Assembly: GCA_034189065.1 (NCBI GenBank)
Contig: JAXHVQ010000001.1
Coordinates: forward strand, 1 to 64,000
Length of the DNA stretch: 64,000 nucleotides
Reading direction: 5' to 3'
Origin: FACHB-1406 sp034189065
GTDB lineage: Bacteria; Cyanobacteriota; Cyanobacteriia; Cyanobacteriales; Spirulinaceae
Shown: positions 31,130 to 39,577 of the stretch, piece after piece
How the letters are laid out: the number at the start of each line of letters is the position of its first letter
Numbering within the stretch: position 1 is the stretch's first letter
Notes under the pieces: generated by a model
What the model was told of the DNA's origin: nothing
Databases searched by the model: none
What the model saw: the letters and a program-made list of their open reading frames with translations, nothing else
Program-made: the position numbers and the translations under genes

Positions 31130-33442
31130 CTAAATTTTAATAACCCCCGTTAGTAACGATCCTTCCTGTGATTCTTTTCTGCCCAACAACCAATAGGAAA
31201 CCATCGCCCCTTTACCTTTAACATAAATTGAACCGCGTTGTTGCAAAAGATAGCGTTCTTGGAGTTTTTTACAAACAGCAGTCGTCACCTGAATTTGTCC
31301 CCCTCGTCCCAGAGACTCCATGCGCGATGCAATATTGACCGTATCGCCCCAGAGATCGTAAATAAATTTACGAGTGCCAATGACTCCAGCGACAACCGGT
31401 CCAATATGAATACCGACGCGCAGCGATAAAGGTTTTCCGGCGACCGAAAATTGCGCGATCGCCTCGTTCATCTCCAACGCCATTTCCGCGATCGCCTCGG
31501 TTCCATTGTCCTTGGGAATAGGTACGCCGCTGACCACTAAATACGCATCGCCAATGGTTTTAATTTTCTCCAAACCGTGCTTTTCAGCAAGGCGATCGAA
31601 TTCCGAAAAAATTCGGTTGAGGAGAGCAACTAACTCTGTTGCCGGAATTCTGCTCGACATTTCCGTGAAACCAACAATATCGGCAAATAATACTGTCGCT
31701 TCGGGATAACTATCGGCAATATTAAATTCTCCCAACTTGAGACGCTCCGCGATCGAAGAGGGCAGAATATTGAGCAATAACTCGTCGGCTTGCTCCTGTT
31801 GACAGCGCAGAGCTTCGTACATAATCTTGCGCTGCGTAATATCGATTAAACTTCCCTCATAATAAACAATTTCTCCTCGAACATTCCGCACCGCCCGAAT
31901 ATTTTCAGAAATCCAAATCGTCTTACCTTGTTTGCAATAAACCCGAGACTCAAAATTGATAACCCGACCCTGCATTTGCAGAAGTTCGAGTAATTCTCTT
32001 CGTTTCCGACCATCGACGTAAAGCTGTTGTTCGAGGTCAACAAGCGTCGCCATCAGTTCGGTAACGGAATTGTAGCCTAAAATTTTCGCCAAAGCGGGAT
32101 TGGCGCTGAGATATCCCCTCCCGTCAGGCGTGAGTTGAAATAATCCTTCGACTGTATTTTCAAAAATACTGCGGTATTTTTCCTCCGCAACGCGCAACTC
32201 CATTTCTACGCGCTGGCGTTCGGCGACTTCTTGTTGAAGTTGAGCCATTGCCCTTGACAGTTCGCACGATTTCTGCTCTAACAACCAGCTATACTGAATA
32301 TCTTGACTCACTTCCGATAGAACAGCCATTACAATTTCTGCACCGGGAAAGTTGAGCTCCTCTACCCCTAACCAGGGCAGGGGTTTGACGGGATATTCGC
32401 TGCTTTGAAGAATTTCAAATTGCCCTGATGGTACGACTCGACCGATGCGCCAATGTTTCCAGACGTGATTGTTAGACTCGATAATAACGGTTCCGCCCGG
32501 GGCTTCAAAACTTTGACCAAATGCAGCTAGACGTACCCGTTCGATGTCGAAGGAACCGGCAGACTCGACAGCTTGTTTCCACAGATAGATTTGGCTGTAG
32601 GCGGCTTCAATGGGATCGGATGTGACGCGATCGCGGCCGTATCGCTTTTGAAAACCCTCGACGAATTGGCGATTGGCGGGAGTCTCCAAATTCTGAAAAT
32701 AACTCCAACAGGCGTAATGTCCGACGGCTGTCTCGACCATTTGCTGGATTTCTGTTTCGCTGACGCTAACGGCCATAATGGGAATCTCGGCGGCTGAAAG
32801 ACCGGATTCTTGATATTGACGATAAAAGGCGAGATTGCTTTCGCCGTTGAGGGTGTTAAAGACGGCATCGGGCTGGCTGCGGCGAATGCGGGCGATACTC
32901 TCTCGAAAGTCACTGGCATTCAGGGGAAGATAGTCTTCTCCAACGATGCGACCCGCGTTTTGCTGGAGGGTGGCTCGAATAATTCGGTGCGCCGTGCGGG
33001 GAAATACGTAATCGGAGCCAATTAAGTACAGTCGCTTTCCGTAGTGTTGAATGAGCCACGCGATCGCGGGCTGGATTTGTTGGTTGGGACAAGACCCGGT
33101 ATAAAAAATACAGGGAGAACCGCCGAATCCTTCGTATTGCAAGGGATACCACAGTTGAGCGTTGAAGGCTTCGACGATGGGCTTGACGGCTTTGCGCGCG
33201 GCGGAGGTCCAGCAGCCGAAAAGAGTGAGTATTCGCTGCTGTTCGATGAGTCTTCTGGCTTGATGGGCGAAAGTTTGGGGGTTGGATTCCCCATCGACGA
33301 TAACTGCTTCGATTTTGCAGCCGAGAATCCCGCCCGCTTCATTGATTTGGGCGATGGCCATCCGCGCCGCATCAATTAGGGCTGCTTCCCCAATGGCCAT
33401 CGGGCCTGTTAATGAATGTAAAATTCCGACTCGGACTACTGA
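31130..33442 (-). CDS. Amide/urea-type binding domain fused to PAS and adenylate cyclase
   Basis: Residues 6-365 are a Leu/Ile/Val- or urea-type periplasmic binding protein fold (VGILHSLTGPMAIGEAALID, WYPLQYEGFGGSPCIFYTG), most like AmiC/UrtA. A short coiled linker, one PAS domain (about 425-555) and a class III cyclase (about 580-765) follow. Cyclase metal Asp (FADIVGF), Lys (EKIKTIGDAYL) and Asp (YDLWGDTVN) are all present, so ATP is the likely substrate. There is no signal peptide and no membrane helix, so the binding domain must face the cytosol, like AmiC. I infer a soluble sensor linking an amide, urea or amino-acid ligand to cAMP. The PAS-cyclase half is paralogous to that of the gene at 10240. 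Numbering is from the in-frame ATG at 33457; ATG 33442 is likelier. Confidence 0.88.
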   Translation of the reverse strand, partial: SVVRVGILHSLTGPMAIGEAALIDAARMAIAQINEAGGILGCKIEAVIVDGESNPQTFAHQARRLIEQQRILTLFGCWTSAARKAVKPIVEAFNAQLWYPLQYEGFGGSPCIFYTGSCPNQQIQPAIAWLIQHYGKRLYLIGSDYVFPRTAHRIIRATLQQNAGRIVGEDYLPLNASDFRESIARIRRSQPDAVFNTLNGESNLAFYRQYQESGLSAAEIPIMAVSVSETEIQQMVETAVGHYACWSYFQNLETPANRQFVEGFQKRYGRDRVTSDPIEAAYSQIYLWKQAVESAGSFDIERVRLAAFGQSFEAPGGTVIIESNNHVWKHWRIGRVVPSGQFEILQSSEYPVKPLPWLGVEELNFPGAEIVMAVLSEVSQDIQYSWLLEQKSCELSRAMAQLQQEVAERQRVEMELRVAEEKYRSIFENTVEGLFQLTPDGRGYLSANPALAKILGYNSVTELMATLVDLEQQLYVDGRKRRELLELLQMQGRVINFESRVYCKQGKTIWISENIRAVRNVRGEIVYYEGSLIDITQRKIMYEALRCQQEQADELLLNILPSSIAERLKLGEFNIADSYPEATVLFADIVGFTEMSSRIPATELVALLNRIFSEFDRLAEKHGLEKIKTIGDAYLVVSGVPIPKDNGTEAIAEMALEMNEAIAQFSVAGKPLSLRVGIHIGPVVAGVIGTRKFIYDLWGDTVNIASRMESLGRGGQIQVTTAVCKKLQERYLLQQRGSIYVKGKGAMVSYWLLGRKESQEGSLLTGVIKI

Positions 33443-33826
33443 CATAGCTTTTAACAAAACTTCATAGGGAACGCAATCTGTTCCCCATGTTCCTCGCTTT
33501 TGCCGAGTCAGACAGTGACGAGAACGGGGATTTTGCGCGATTCTCGTAGGCTTCTACTCCGATCTAGGTACGTCTTAGGGACGATCCCGATAGACGCAAA
33601 TTTCGATCTAGATAGGCTCGAGACGCGATCGCGATCGCATCCCCCTTTTGAGTTGAGAATTGGTATCGCTACAATCAACTGTTCAATGTTCTTAAACGAA
33701 CAACGATTCCCCTAGATTTTGGCTTTAAAATGCTGGTTTCAAAAATTCAGGAAACACCGAGCCTTCAAGAAATGAAGGAACAACTCGCGCAGTTTATATT
33801 TTTATGAACATTTGCAACTGATAATT
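33443..33826. other. Intergenic region, possible 25-codon ORF
   Basis: No established gene. An ORF at 33730-33807 on the plus strand would code for 25 residues (MLVSKIQETPSLQEMKEQLA...), which looks protein-like but has no clear ribosome site. It may be a fragment of a transposase or another gene. Confidence 0.3.
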
Positions 33827-34027
33827 TCAGATCGTAACGGTAATAAAACCTTTGTTGAGAAGTTCGTAAACTTTGCTGACTAGGAGCTTTTCACGATCGG
33901 AGATGTAAGTTGAAGCCGTACAAGAGAGCAGCAAGTCTTGGTCTTGGCGGGTAATGCGACGAGAGGACAAAATTCCCTCGACGACTTTCTCGACAGAAGT
34001 TTGGGAAGAAGATGTTGAAGTAGCCAT
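33827..34027 (-). CDS. Small conserved cyanobacterial-type protein
   Basis: The 66-residue product from ATG 34027 (MATSTSSSQTSVEKVVEGIL, then SRRITRQDQDLLLSC and DREKLLVSKVYELLNKGFI) has an N-terminal Ser/Thr tract and a two-helix core. Similar small proteins are widespread in cyanobacteria, with unknown function. An upstream frame extends to 34078, but the ATG at 34027 gives the sensible N-terminus. No membrane segment in this form. Confidence 0.65.
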   Translation of the reverse strand: MATSTSSSQTSVEKVVEGILSSRRITRQDQDLLLSCTASTYISDREKLLVSKVYELLNKGFITVTI

Positions 34028-34196
34028 GATAACTATGTTCGTAAACAGCCAGATCGTGATTTTAGCGAAAAAAAGCATAAATCTATCTACTTATTTTTGC
34101 CGTTGGAATGCAGCGATCTCAGTCAGAATAATTCACGACATTATCGCGCAGAATTTGTGATAGAACTCACAATTCCGATAAAATGTAAAAGTTCTT

Positions 34197-35051
34197 TTGA
34201 GACCGATTGCTTCCTTGAACGCCCAACCTCGCAAACGATTCGCCCAACATTGGCTGCGCAGCGAAGCCGTCCTCGATCGCATCGTGGAAGCGGCTGCCAT
34301 CGTCGATGGCGATCGCCTCCTCGAAATCGGTCCGGGAACTGGCATCCTTACCCAGCGCCTGTTAGAAGAAGCGCGATCGCTCGTTGCCGTGGAAATCGAC
34401 CGCGACTTATGCAAGCGCCTCGTCAAACGCTGGGGCAACTGCGATAATTTCCTCCTTCTCCAAGGCGACATCCTCTCCCTCGACTTAGACGCTTGCCTCG
34501 AAGCCTTTCCCCGCTTTAAAAATCCCAACAAAGTCGTCGCCAACATCCCCTACAACATCACCGGACCGCTTCTCGAATCCCTACTCGGTAAGATATCCAG
34601 TCCCCGCACCCCTCCCTACGAAAGCCTCGTCCTGCTGGTGCAAAAAGAAGTCGGCCATCGCCTGACAGCCGGTCCTCACTCCAAAACCTTTGGCGCGCTA
34701 TCGGTACGAATGCAGTATTTAGCCCAGTGCCAACTCATCTGCGACGTTCCCGCCAAAGCCTTTTCCCCGCCGCCCAAAGTGGATTCGGCTGTCGTGCGCC
34801 TAACGCCCTTTAAAAACCGCCAAGCCCAAGGGCAAATCGTTGCTAGCGATCCCCGCAAGTTAGCAACGTTAGTGAAGTTGGGTTTCGCCAGTCGGCGCAA
34901 AATGTTACGAAATAATTTAAAAGGGAGTATTGATTGTGCTCAATTGACCCCATTGCTGGAACAATTAGAAATTGACCCCAATGCACGCGCCGAACAATTG
35001 AGCGTCGAACAGTGGGTCGCTTTGAGCAATCAACTCGTAGATGCAGTTTGA
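34197..35051 (+). CDS. rsmA: 16S rRNA dimethyladenosine transferase RsmA (KsgA)
   Basis: RsmA dimethylates two adjacent adenosines in helix 45 of 16S rRNA using SAM, a late step of small-subunit assembly. Motifs are KRFAQHWL at the start, SAM-binding LLEIGPGTGILTQRLLEEA, VVANIPYNITGPLL and KAFSPPPKVDSAVVRLTP. Length 284 is normal. No ATG precedes the conserved start: the frame opens with TTG at 34197, and a second TTG is at 34212, so a TTG start is likely. The 3-prime end abuts an IS605-like element, whose terminus overlaps the stop codon. Confidence 0.93.
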   Translation: MRPIASLNAQPRKRFAQHWLRSEAVLDRIVEAAAIVDGDRLLEIGPGTGILTQRLLEEARSLVAVEIDRDLCKRLVKRWGNCDNFLLLQGDILSLDLDACLEAFPRFKNPNKVVANIPYNITGPLLESLLGKISSPRTPPYESLVLLVQKEVGHRLTAGPHSKTFGALSVRMQYLAQCQLICDVPAKAFSPPPKVDSAVVRLTPFKNRQAQGQIVASDPRKLATLVKLGFASRRKMLRNNLKGSIDCAQLTPLLEQLEIDPNARAEQLSVEQWVALSNQLVDAV

Positions 35052-35395
35052 CATCCTCACCGCCGTAAACGGACGGTGATTCCTAAGACTCACGACTTAG
35101 GTTTGGTGCTTCACTCACCGTTGCATACCATAGTTTAACTATGTACTGTCTTACACAGAGTCCACAGACTTTCAACCCATTGCACCAGTTCGATTCCGCA
35201 AGCCGGGGGGTACGGTGTCCTAAAAAGACTGTATTTGTTGCTTGGATATTTTCCCCGTGTAAGCCTTTCTACACGGAACCCAATATATCCAGTTTTCGAG
35301 GTGCTATTCCCAACCGCTTGGTTTTCGCGAGTCAGAACTTATGTATCTTAGCAAAAATTAAAGTCGCCATGAAACGGCGGGGTTTCACCCCCCAG
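35048..35395 (-). mobile_element. TnpB-less IS605-like element with structured ends
   Basis: The segment has no long gene but strong structure: a subterminal hairpin TCACCG-CCG-taaa-CGG-CGGTGA (35057-35079), CCTAAG/CTTAGG (35082-35101), CATAGTTTAACTATG, CCGTGTA/TACACGG (35255-35276) and GGGGT/ACCCC (35379-35391). From memory, the TTGACATCC terminus and the text that follows match right ends of cyanobacterial tnpB elements. I read it as a non-autonomous element that kept its RNA-like end and lost tnpB. Family assignment is inferred. Confidence 0.5.
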
Positions 35396-35404
35396 GAGAT
35401 TTCG

Positions 35405-35716
35405 ATGAATTTAAGTATAATTGCCACGATCGCCTACGGTCTTCTCGCCCTTGCAGGCGGCATCATGGGCTACGTCAAAGTCAAAAGTCAAGCTTCTCTG
35501 ATTTCAGGTACCGTTAGCGGCATTTTACTGATTTTAGCCGCGATCGCCTCTTTGAACGGACAAGCTTGGGGAATTTTTGTGGCGGCTGCCATTACCGTCG
35601 TTTTGATTATTGTATTTGTCATTCGTTTCCTCAAAACCCGCAAATTTATGCCAGCCGGGTTGATGATTGTCGCCGGAATCCCCACCTTCGCCCTGATTTT
35701 CTCCCAACTGTTTTGA
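35405..35716 (+). CDS. TMEM14-family membrane protein
   Basis: The 103-residue protein has four hydrophobic helices (IIATIAYGLLALAGGIMGYV, SLISGTVSGILLILAAIA, WGIFVAAAITVVLIIVFVI, LMIVAGIPTFALIFSQLF) with the TMEM14 spacing and the KSQASLISG loop. TMEM14/FAX relatives are linked to fatty-acid or porphyrin export in plastids and mitochondria, while the bacterial role is unknown. ATG 35405 follows an AGGAG site supplied by the end of the mobile element upstream; the frame extends to 35141 through that element and is not used. Confidence 0.82.
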   Translation: MNLSIIATIAYGLLALAGGIMGYVKVKSQASLISGTVSGILLILAAIASLNGQAWGIFVAAAITVVLIIVFVIRFLKTRKFMPAGLMIVAGIPTFALIFSQLF

Positions 35717-35742
35717 ATCGGAGACTGAAGATATTTGAGCAA

Positions 35743-35776
35743 GGGCGGGGAAACTAAGGGCGAGGAAACCCCGCCC
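35743..35776. repeat. GC-rich inverted repeat before ispE
   Basis: GGGCGGGG at 35743-35750 pairs with CCCCGCCC at 35769-35776. This fits a REP-like repeat (GGGCGGGGTTTCC type) common between cyanobacterial genes. It may end transcription of the TMEM14 gene 20 bases before ispE starts. Confidence 0.6.
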
Positions 35777-35795
35777 CTACTACTGATAACTGAAA

Positions 35796-36740
35796 ATGCA
35801 CTCCTATTCTCTCTTAGCTCCGGCTAAAATTAACCTGCACTTAGAAATTATTGGCGATCGCGCAGACGGTTACCACGAGTTGGTCATGATTTTGCAAAGT
35901 GTTAACTTATGCGATCGCCTTGTTGTCGCCAGCAACAGCACCTCCAATTTTCGCGTCAGTTGCGAGAGTCGGCAAATGCCCCCCCAGGAGCAAAATTTAG
36001 CCTATAAAGCAGCGCAGTTAATGGGCGAGGAATTTCCCGAAGTATTCGCGCAATTTGGCGGCGTAGATTTGATTTTAGACAAGGAGATTCCCATTGCCGC
36101 TGGACTGGCGGGAGGATCTGCCGATGCCGCTGCCGTTTTAGTCGGACTCAATTTGATGTGGAATCTCGGTCTGACGCAACCGGAACTGCAAGGGTTAGCC
36201 GCGCGTTTGGGATCGGACATTCCGTTTTGCGTTGCTGGAGGAACGGCGATCGCAACCGGGAGGGGAGAAAAACTCGATTCTCTCAACAGTCCCAATTTAC
36301 TCTGGGCGGTCTTGGGGAAATATCAAAGTCTGGAAGTATCGACGGTTTGGGCTTACCAAACCTATCGCCAGCAGTTCGGCGAGACTTACCTGCGCGATCC
36401 CGACAGCGTGCGTTCTCGCGCTTCCCACGTCCATTCCGGCCCGTTAGTAGACGCGATCCTCCACAAAAATAACGAACAAATCGGTCAATTGTTGCACAAC
36501 GATTTGGAAAAAGTGGTTTTGCCCGAATATCCCCAAGTCGCGCGGTTGAAGGAAACGATGCAGCAAGCAGGGGTTTTGGGCGCGTTGATGTCGGGTAGCG
36601 GGCCGACGGTATTTGCGCTGTGCGAGTCTCAGCAGCAAGCAGAAGAGGTGAAGGAGAAGGTTAGGGAGGCGATCGCGGATTCAGACTTGGGGTTGTGGGT
36701 GGCGCAGTTTTCCAGCAGCGGCATTCAAGTTGCGCAGTAA
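35796..36740 (+). CDS. ispE: 4-diphosphocytidyl-2-C-methyl-D-erythritol kinase IspE
   Basis: IspE phosphorylates CDP-methylerythritol in the MEP isoprenoid pathway, feeding carotenoids and the chlorophyll tail. It is a GHMP kinase: the N-terminal motif APAKINLHLEI, the phosphate-binding loop PIAAGLAGGSADAAA and the C-terminal GALMSGSGPTVFALC are all present. Length 314 is normal. Start ATG 35796. Confidence 0.95.
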   Translation: MHSYSLLAPAKINLHLEIIGDRADGYHELVMILQSVNLCDRLVVASNSTSNFRVSCESRQMPPQEQNLAYKAAQLMGEEFPEVFAQFGGVDLILDKEIPIAAGLAGGSADAAAVLVGLNLMWNLGLTQPELQGLAARLGSDIPFCVAGGTAIATGRGEKLDSLNSPNLLWAVLGKYQSLEVSTVWAYQTYRQQFGETYLRDPDSVRSRASHVHSGPLVDAILHKNNEQIGQLLHNDLEKVVLPEYPQVARLKETMQQAGVLGALMSGSGPTVFALCESQQQAEEVKEKVREAIADSDLGLWVAQFSSSGIQVAQ

Positions 36741-36743
36741 GGG

Positions 36744-36870
36744 TAATACCAGATTGACATGAAGCTGCACAGAATCAAGTAGGGTGTGTTAGCGGAGCGT
36801 AACACACCATTACACTCATCGCGCATTGAGGGGAAGACAATCTATGCAACGTCATCTTAAATTGGTATAA
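36744..36870. mobile_element. 127-bp MITE-like element
   Basis: Imperfect terminal inverted repeats of 19 bases (TAATACCAGATTGACATGA and TCATCTTAAATTGGTATAA) enclose a REP-like palindrome GGTGTGTTA/TAACACACC (36783-36808). No coding capacity. The element begins three bases after the ispE stop. Confidence 0.6.
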
Positions 36871-36878
36871 GACTTTAA

Positions 36879-37522
36879 TTGCAAAATTCCCTCACAGTAT
36901 TGAATTACAGCAATCTTGTAAAAAAGCTGAAAAGTATGTTCAAAGAAATAAATTACGGTCTTCATGAAGAATTTTCAGTGCCCCAGAAAATCGAAATTAT
37001 GGTTCCTACAAAGAAATTTATCTCCTCTCACTACAATCTAAAGATTCTTGATACAAGAGGTATAGACAAAGATGGTACAGTAATCCGAAGGGATTTAATG
37101 GATTGTCTAAATAACCGACGAAACTTAACCGTTCTTTGTTCGCGCTTTAAGGATGCACCAAACAGTGAGATTCGTGATTTAATTGAGAATCTCATTACTC
37201 AGGGTTCTGAAAAATAGATGAATACGCAAGCGATTTAGTAAATGAAATACTCAACAATTGGGATAAATGGTATCAGGAATTTCTCACCTACGCGGAAGAA
37301 ACAGGGAGAGAAATTTTTAGACCCACTTTACTACAAAATTTTGACTGGCGAGAGTGTGAAATGATTAAAGGTTCTGGCTTCCGGAGTAAAGTCATCGAGC
37401 AACTTCGTACCTGGTTTAACGATTCTAGCCAAGCTCGCTTACACGCTCTTTTAGATGAGCGAATAAAAGAGGCATGGCATACAAAAGTTTTGGAAAAACT
37501 GAACCAACTAACAGAATCCTAG
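36879..37522 (+). pseudogene. Fragment of a large P-loop NTPase, N-truncated and frameshifted
   Basis: The first frame (to 37217) contains LKILDTRGIDKDGT, a Walker-B/G3-like DTRG segment, and ends ENLITQGSEK. One base later, the +1 frame continues DEYASDLVNEILNNWDKWYQ, EETGREIFRPTL and stops at 37522. Losing one A in the AAAAA run at about 37211 explains the shift. No Walker A lies upstream, so the N-terminal half is missing. A dynamin-like or similar DTxG NTPase is the likely source. Confidence 0.65.
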
Positions 37523-37538
37523 TACCAATATTAAATTA

Positions 37539-37643
37539 ATACAGCAATCCTAGATTAGTCGTGGTATGGTCAAAAGCTGAAACTCTCGTGGGGCAAGACT
37601 TCTGGAAACGAGAAATGTGGCAACCTATTTAGGATTGCTATAT
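37539..37643. mobile_element. 105-bp MITE-like element
   Basis: Terminal inverted repeats of 17 bases (ATACAGCAATCCTAGAT and ATTTAGGATTGCTATAT, three mismatches) flank non-coding sequence, with TTAA-like bases on both sides that could be a target duplication. Confidence 0.65.
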
Positions 37644-37729
37644 TTAAGAAGTGCTAAGTCGTGCAGTCGCTAAAAGTACCGCATCCGTCCCGTTTTCCCG
37701 CGCTCCTTTGTGCCGCACCCCAAATTACC

Positions 37730-38341
37730 ATGACCCTCACTTCAAAACAACTGACCTTTAAACAATTCCTCGACTTCGACGATGGAAACGAAATCCACGA
37801 ATACGAACTGGTTACTGGGAAGCTCATTTTAATGCCAGAACCCAGCGAACTGCACGAAGAAATTCTTGAATTCCTATCCTTTGTATTCGAGCTAGCTTAC
37901 AGAAAACGTAAACTCAAATACTCTGTTCGCAAGCGCAACGCTCTTCAAATTAGCGATCGCCAAAGCAGACGACCCGATATCGCTCTCATCCCGCGACCTC
38001 AATTTTACCCCGACGACCGTCCCAGAAGCGGCATTACCACGACTCCCTTGATGATTGTCGAGATTGCCTCCTACAACTGGTCCACCGACCTTATCGACAA
38101 ACAAAAAGAATATCAATCGCTCGGCGTTCCCGAGTACTGGATTGTAGATTACCGGGGACACATCCCGGCAAAACATTGTTTGCGAGGAAAAGGCAAAAAA
38201 GTCATCGTTTTGACCTTAGATGGGAAACAATACCGACGGTCTGAATATCTCGAAGGAGAAAATATTCCCTGTCAAACCTTTCCAGACTTGACATTGAGCG
38301 TAAATTGTGTATTGGCAGCCGACGACGAGAATCTTGTATAG
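37730..38341 (+). CDS. Uma2-family protein (PD-(D/E)XK nuclease-like fold)
   Basis: Uma2 (DUF820) proteins are very numerous in cyanobacteria and have a restriction-endonuclease-like core of unknown substrate. The core motifs are visible: YELVTGKLILMPEPSELHEE, RRPDIALI, PLMIVEIASYNWSTDLIDKQ and LGVPEYWIVDYRG, giving the catalytic D...E-x-K-like set (PDIA, VEIAS, DKQKEY). ATG 37730 begins at the family N-terminus; the open frame extends to 37661. Single gene. Confidence 0.87.
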   Translation: MTLTSKQLTFKQFLDFDDGNEIHEYELVTGKLILMPEPSELHEEILEFLSFVFELAYRKRKLKYSVRKRNALQISDRQSRRPDIALIPRPQFYPDDRPRSGITTTPLMIVEIASYNWSTDLIDKQKEYQSLGVPEYWIVDYRGHIPAKHCLRGKGKKVIVLTLDGKQYRRSEYLEGENIPCQTFPDLTLSVNCVLAADDENLV

Positions 38342-38463
38342 TGCCACAAGAGCGAAGAAGTTCTTAAAAAATAGAGGGAATTCTCGCAAGGTTCCTAACC
38401 TAGCTCGTTAGAATAAACCTTGAAGACGACTCGCTCTTACGCACTGGAGGGAAATTTAAGACA

Positions 38464-39465
38464 ATGGCAAAGGAAAAAGAAACCGTTCCCGCAGCGCTGC
38501 TGACCTTAACCATAGGAATTGCGGTCGCCGGAATTAGCTTCTGGGTCGGGCAAAACAGCAATTTGCTCCCCGAACAAATCTCCGGTCAGGCTCCCCTCGT
38601 CGATAATTTATTCAAAATTATGCTGACGATTAGCACGGCGCTATTTCTGCTAGTCGAGGGAGCCATCGTCTACGCTATGATTAAATTTCGCAATAAAGAA
38701 GGTGACGAAACCGATGGGCCGCCGACCGAAGGAAATTTCTCCTTAGAAATTTTCTGGACCGCAATTCCATCGTTTATCGTCATCGCCTTGGGACTGTATA
38801 GCGTCCAAGTGTACAACCAAATGGGAGGCTTCGAGGCCAATGGAGGCATGGCAATGGCCCATCGCCATCACCCCGCTCTCGCGCAACTTGCCAGCCTTCC
38901 AGGAACGAGCGGCCTCATTGCCCAAGGAACAGAAGAAACCACACCCGGCAATCATTACGGCATTGGCGGCCAACCCAAACTCGGTCAACCCGACCCAGAA
39001 ATAGAAGTGAATGTGACGGGATTGCAATACGCTTGGCTATTTAACTATCCCAACAGTGGCATAACTTCTGGAGAGTTGCACATTCCCATCAACACCGACG
39101 TTCAGCTCAATATCACCGCCCAGGATGTGATTCACGCCTTCTGGTTGCCCCAATTCCGCCTCAAGCAGGACGCACTGCCGGGAGAAACTACCCGGTTACG
39201 ATTTGTGGCGACGCAAACTGGAACCTATCCGGTTGTATGCGCCGAACTGTGTGGTTCGTACCACGGCGCAATGCGCACGCAGGTGATCGTTCACAGCGAA
39301 GAAGATTACGTTAATTGGGTCAAAGAAAATCAAATCGCCCAAAACCCCCAAAGCGATCGCGCCCTGGCGGTTAATCCCCAAACGATGACCGATTCTGAAT
39401 ATCTTGCTCCCTACGCAGAAGAGTTGGGCATCGAACCCGAAATCCTCGACCAGTTGCACTCATAG
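38464..39465 (+). CDS. ctaC: Cytochrome c oxidase subunit II
   Basis: Subunit II carries the binuclear CuA centre that takes electrons from cytochrome c or plastocyanin. Two N-terminal membrane helices (LLTLTIGIAVAGISFWVG and LFKIMLTISTALFLLVEGAI) precede a periplasmic/lumenal cupredoxin domain with CuA ligands in CAELCGSYHGAM (Cys259, Cys263, His267) and an upstream His in AQDVIHAFWLP. A His/Gly-rich insert lies around residues 126-165. It heads the ctaC-ctaD-ctaE operon, with GGAGGGAAA before the start. Confidence 0.95.
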   Translation: MAKEKETVPAALLTLTIGIAVAGISFWVGQNSNLLPEQISGQAPLVDNLFKIMLTISTALFLLVEGAIVYAMIKFRNKEGDETDGPPTEGNFSLEIFWTAIPSFIVIALGLYSVQVYNQMGGFEANGGMAMAHRHHPALAQLASLPGTSGLIAQGTEETTPGNHYGIGGQPKLGQPDPEIEVNVTGLQYAWLFNYPNSGITSGELHIPINTDVQLNITAQDVIHAFWLPQFRLKQDALPGETTRLRFVATQTGTYPVVCAELCGSYHGAMRTQVIVHSEEDYVNWVKENQIAQNPQSDRALAVNPQTMTDSEYLAPYAEELGIEPEILDQLHS

Positions 39466-39467
39466 GG

Positions 39468-39566
39468 GTTAGGGGTCAGGTGCTAGGTGCTAGGGGTTAG
39501 GTGAAAACCTAAAACCTAAAACCTAAAACCTAAAACCTAAAGCCTAAAACCTAAAACCTAAAACCC
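39468..39566. repeat. STRR array between ctaC and ctaD
   Basis: Copies of GGTGCTA/GGGTTAG (39468-39502) are followed by about nine near-perfect copies of the heptamer AAAACCT (39504-39566). The array fills the whole spacer inside the oxidase operon and leaves no room for a strong ribosome site before ctaD. Confidence 0.85.
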
Positions 39567-39577
39567 GAAAATTATTG

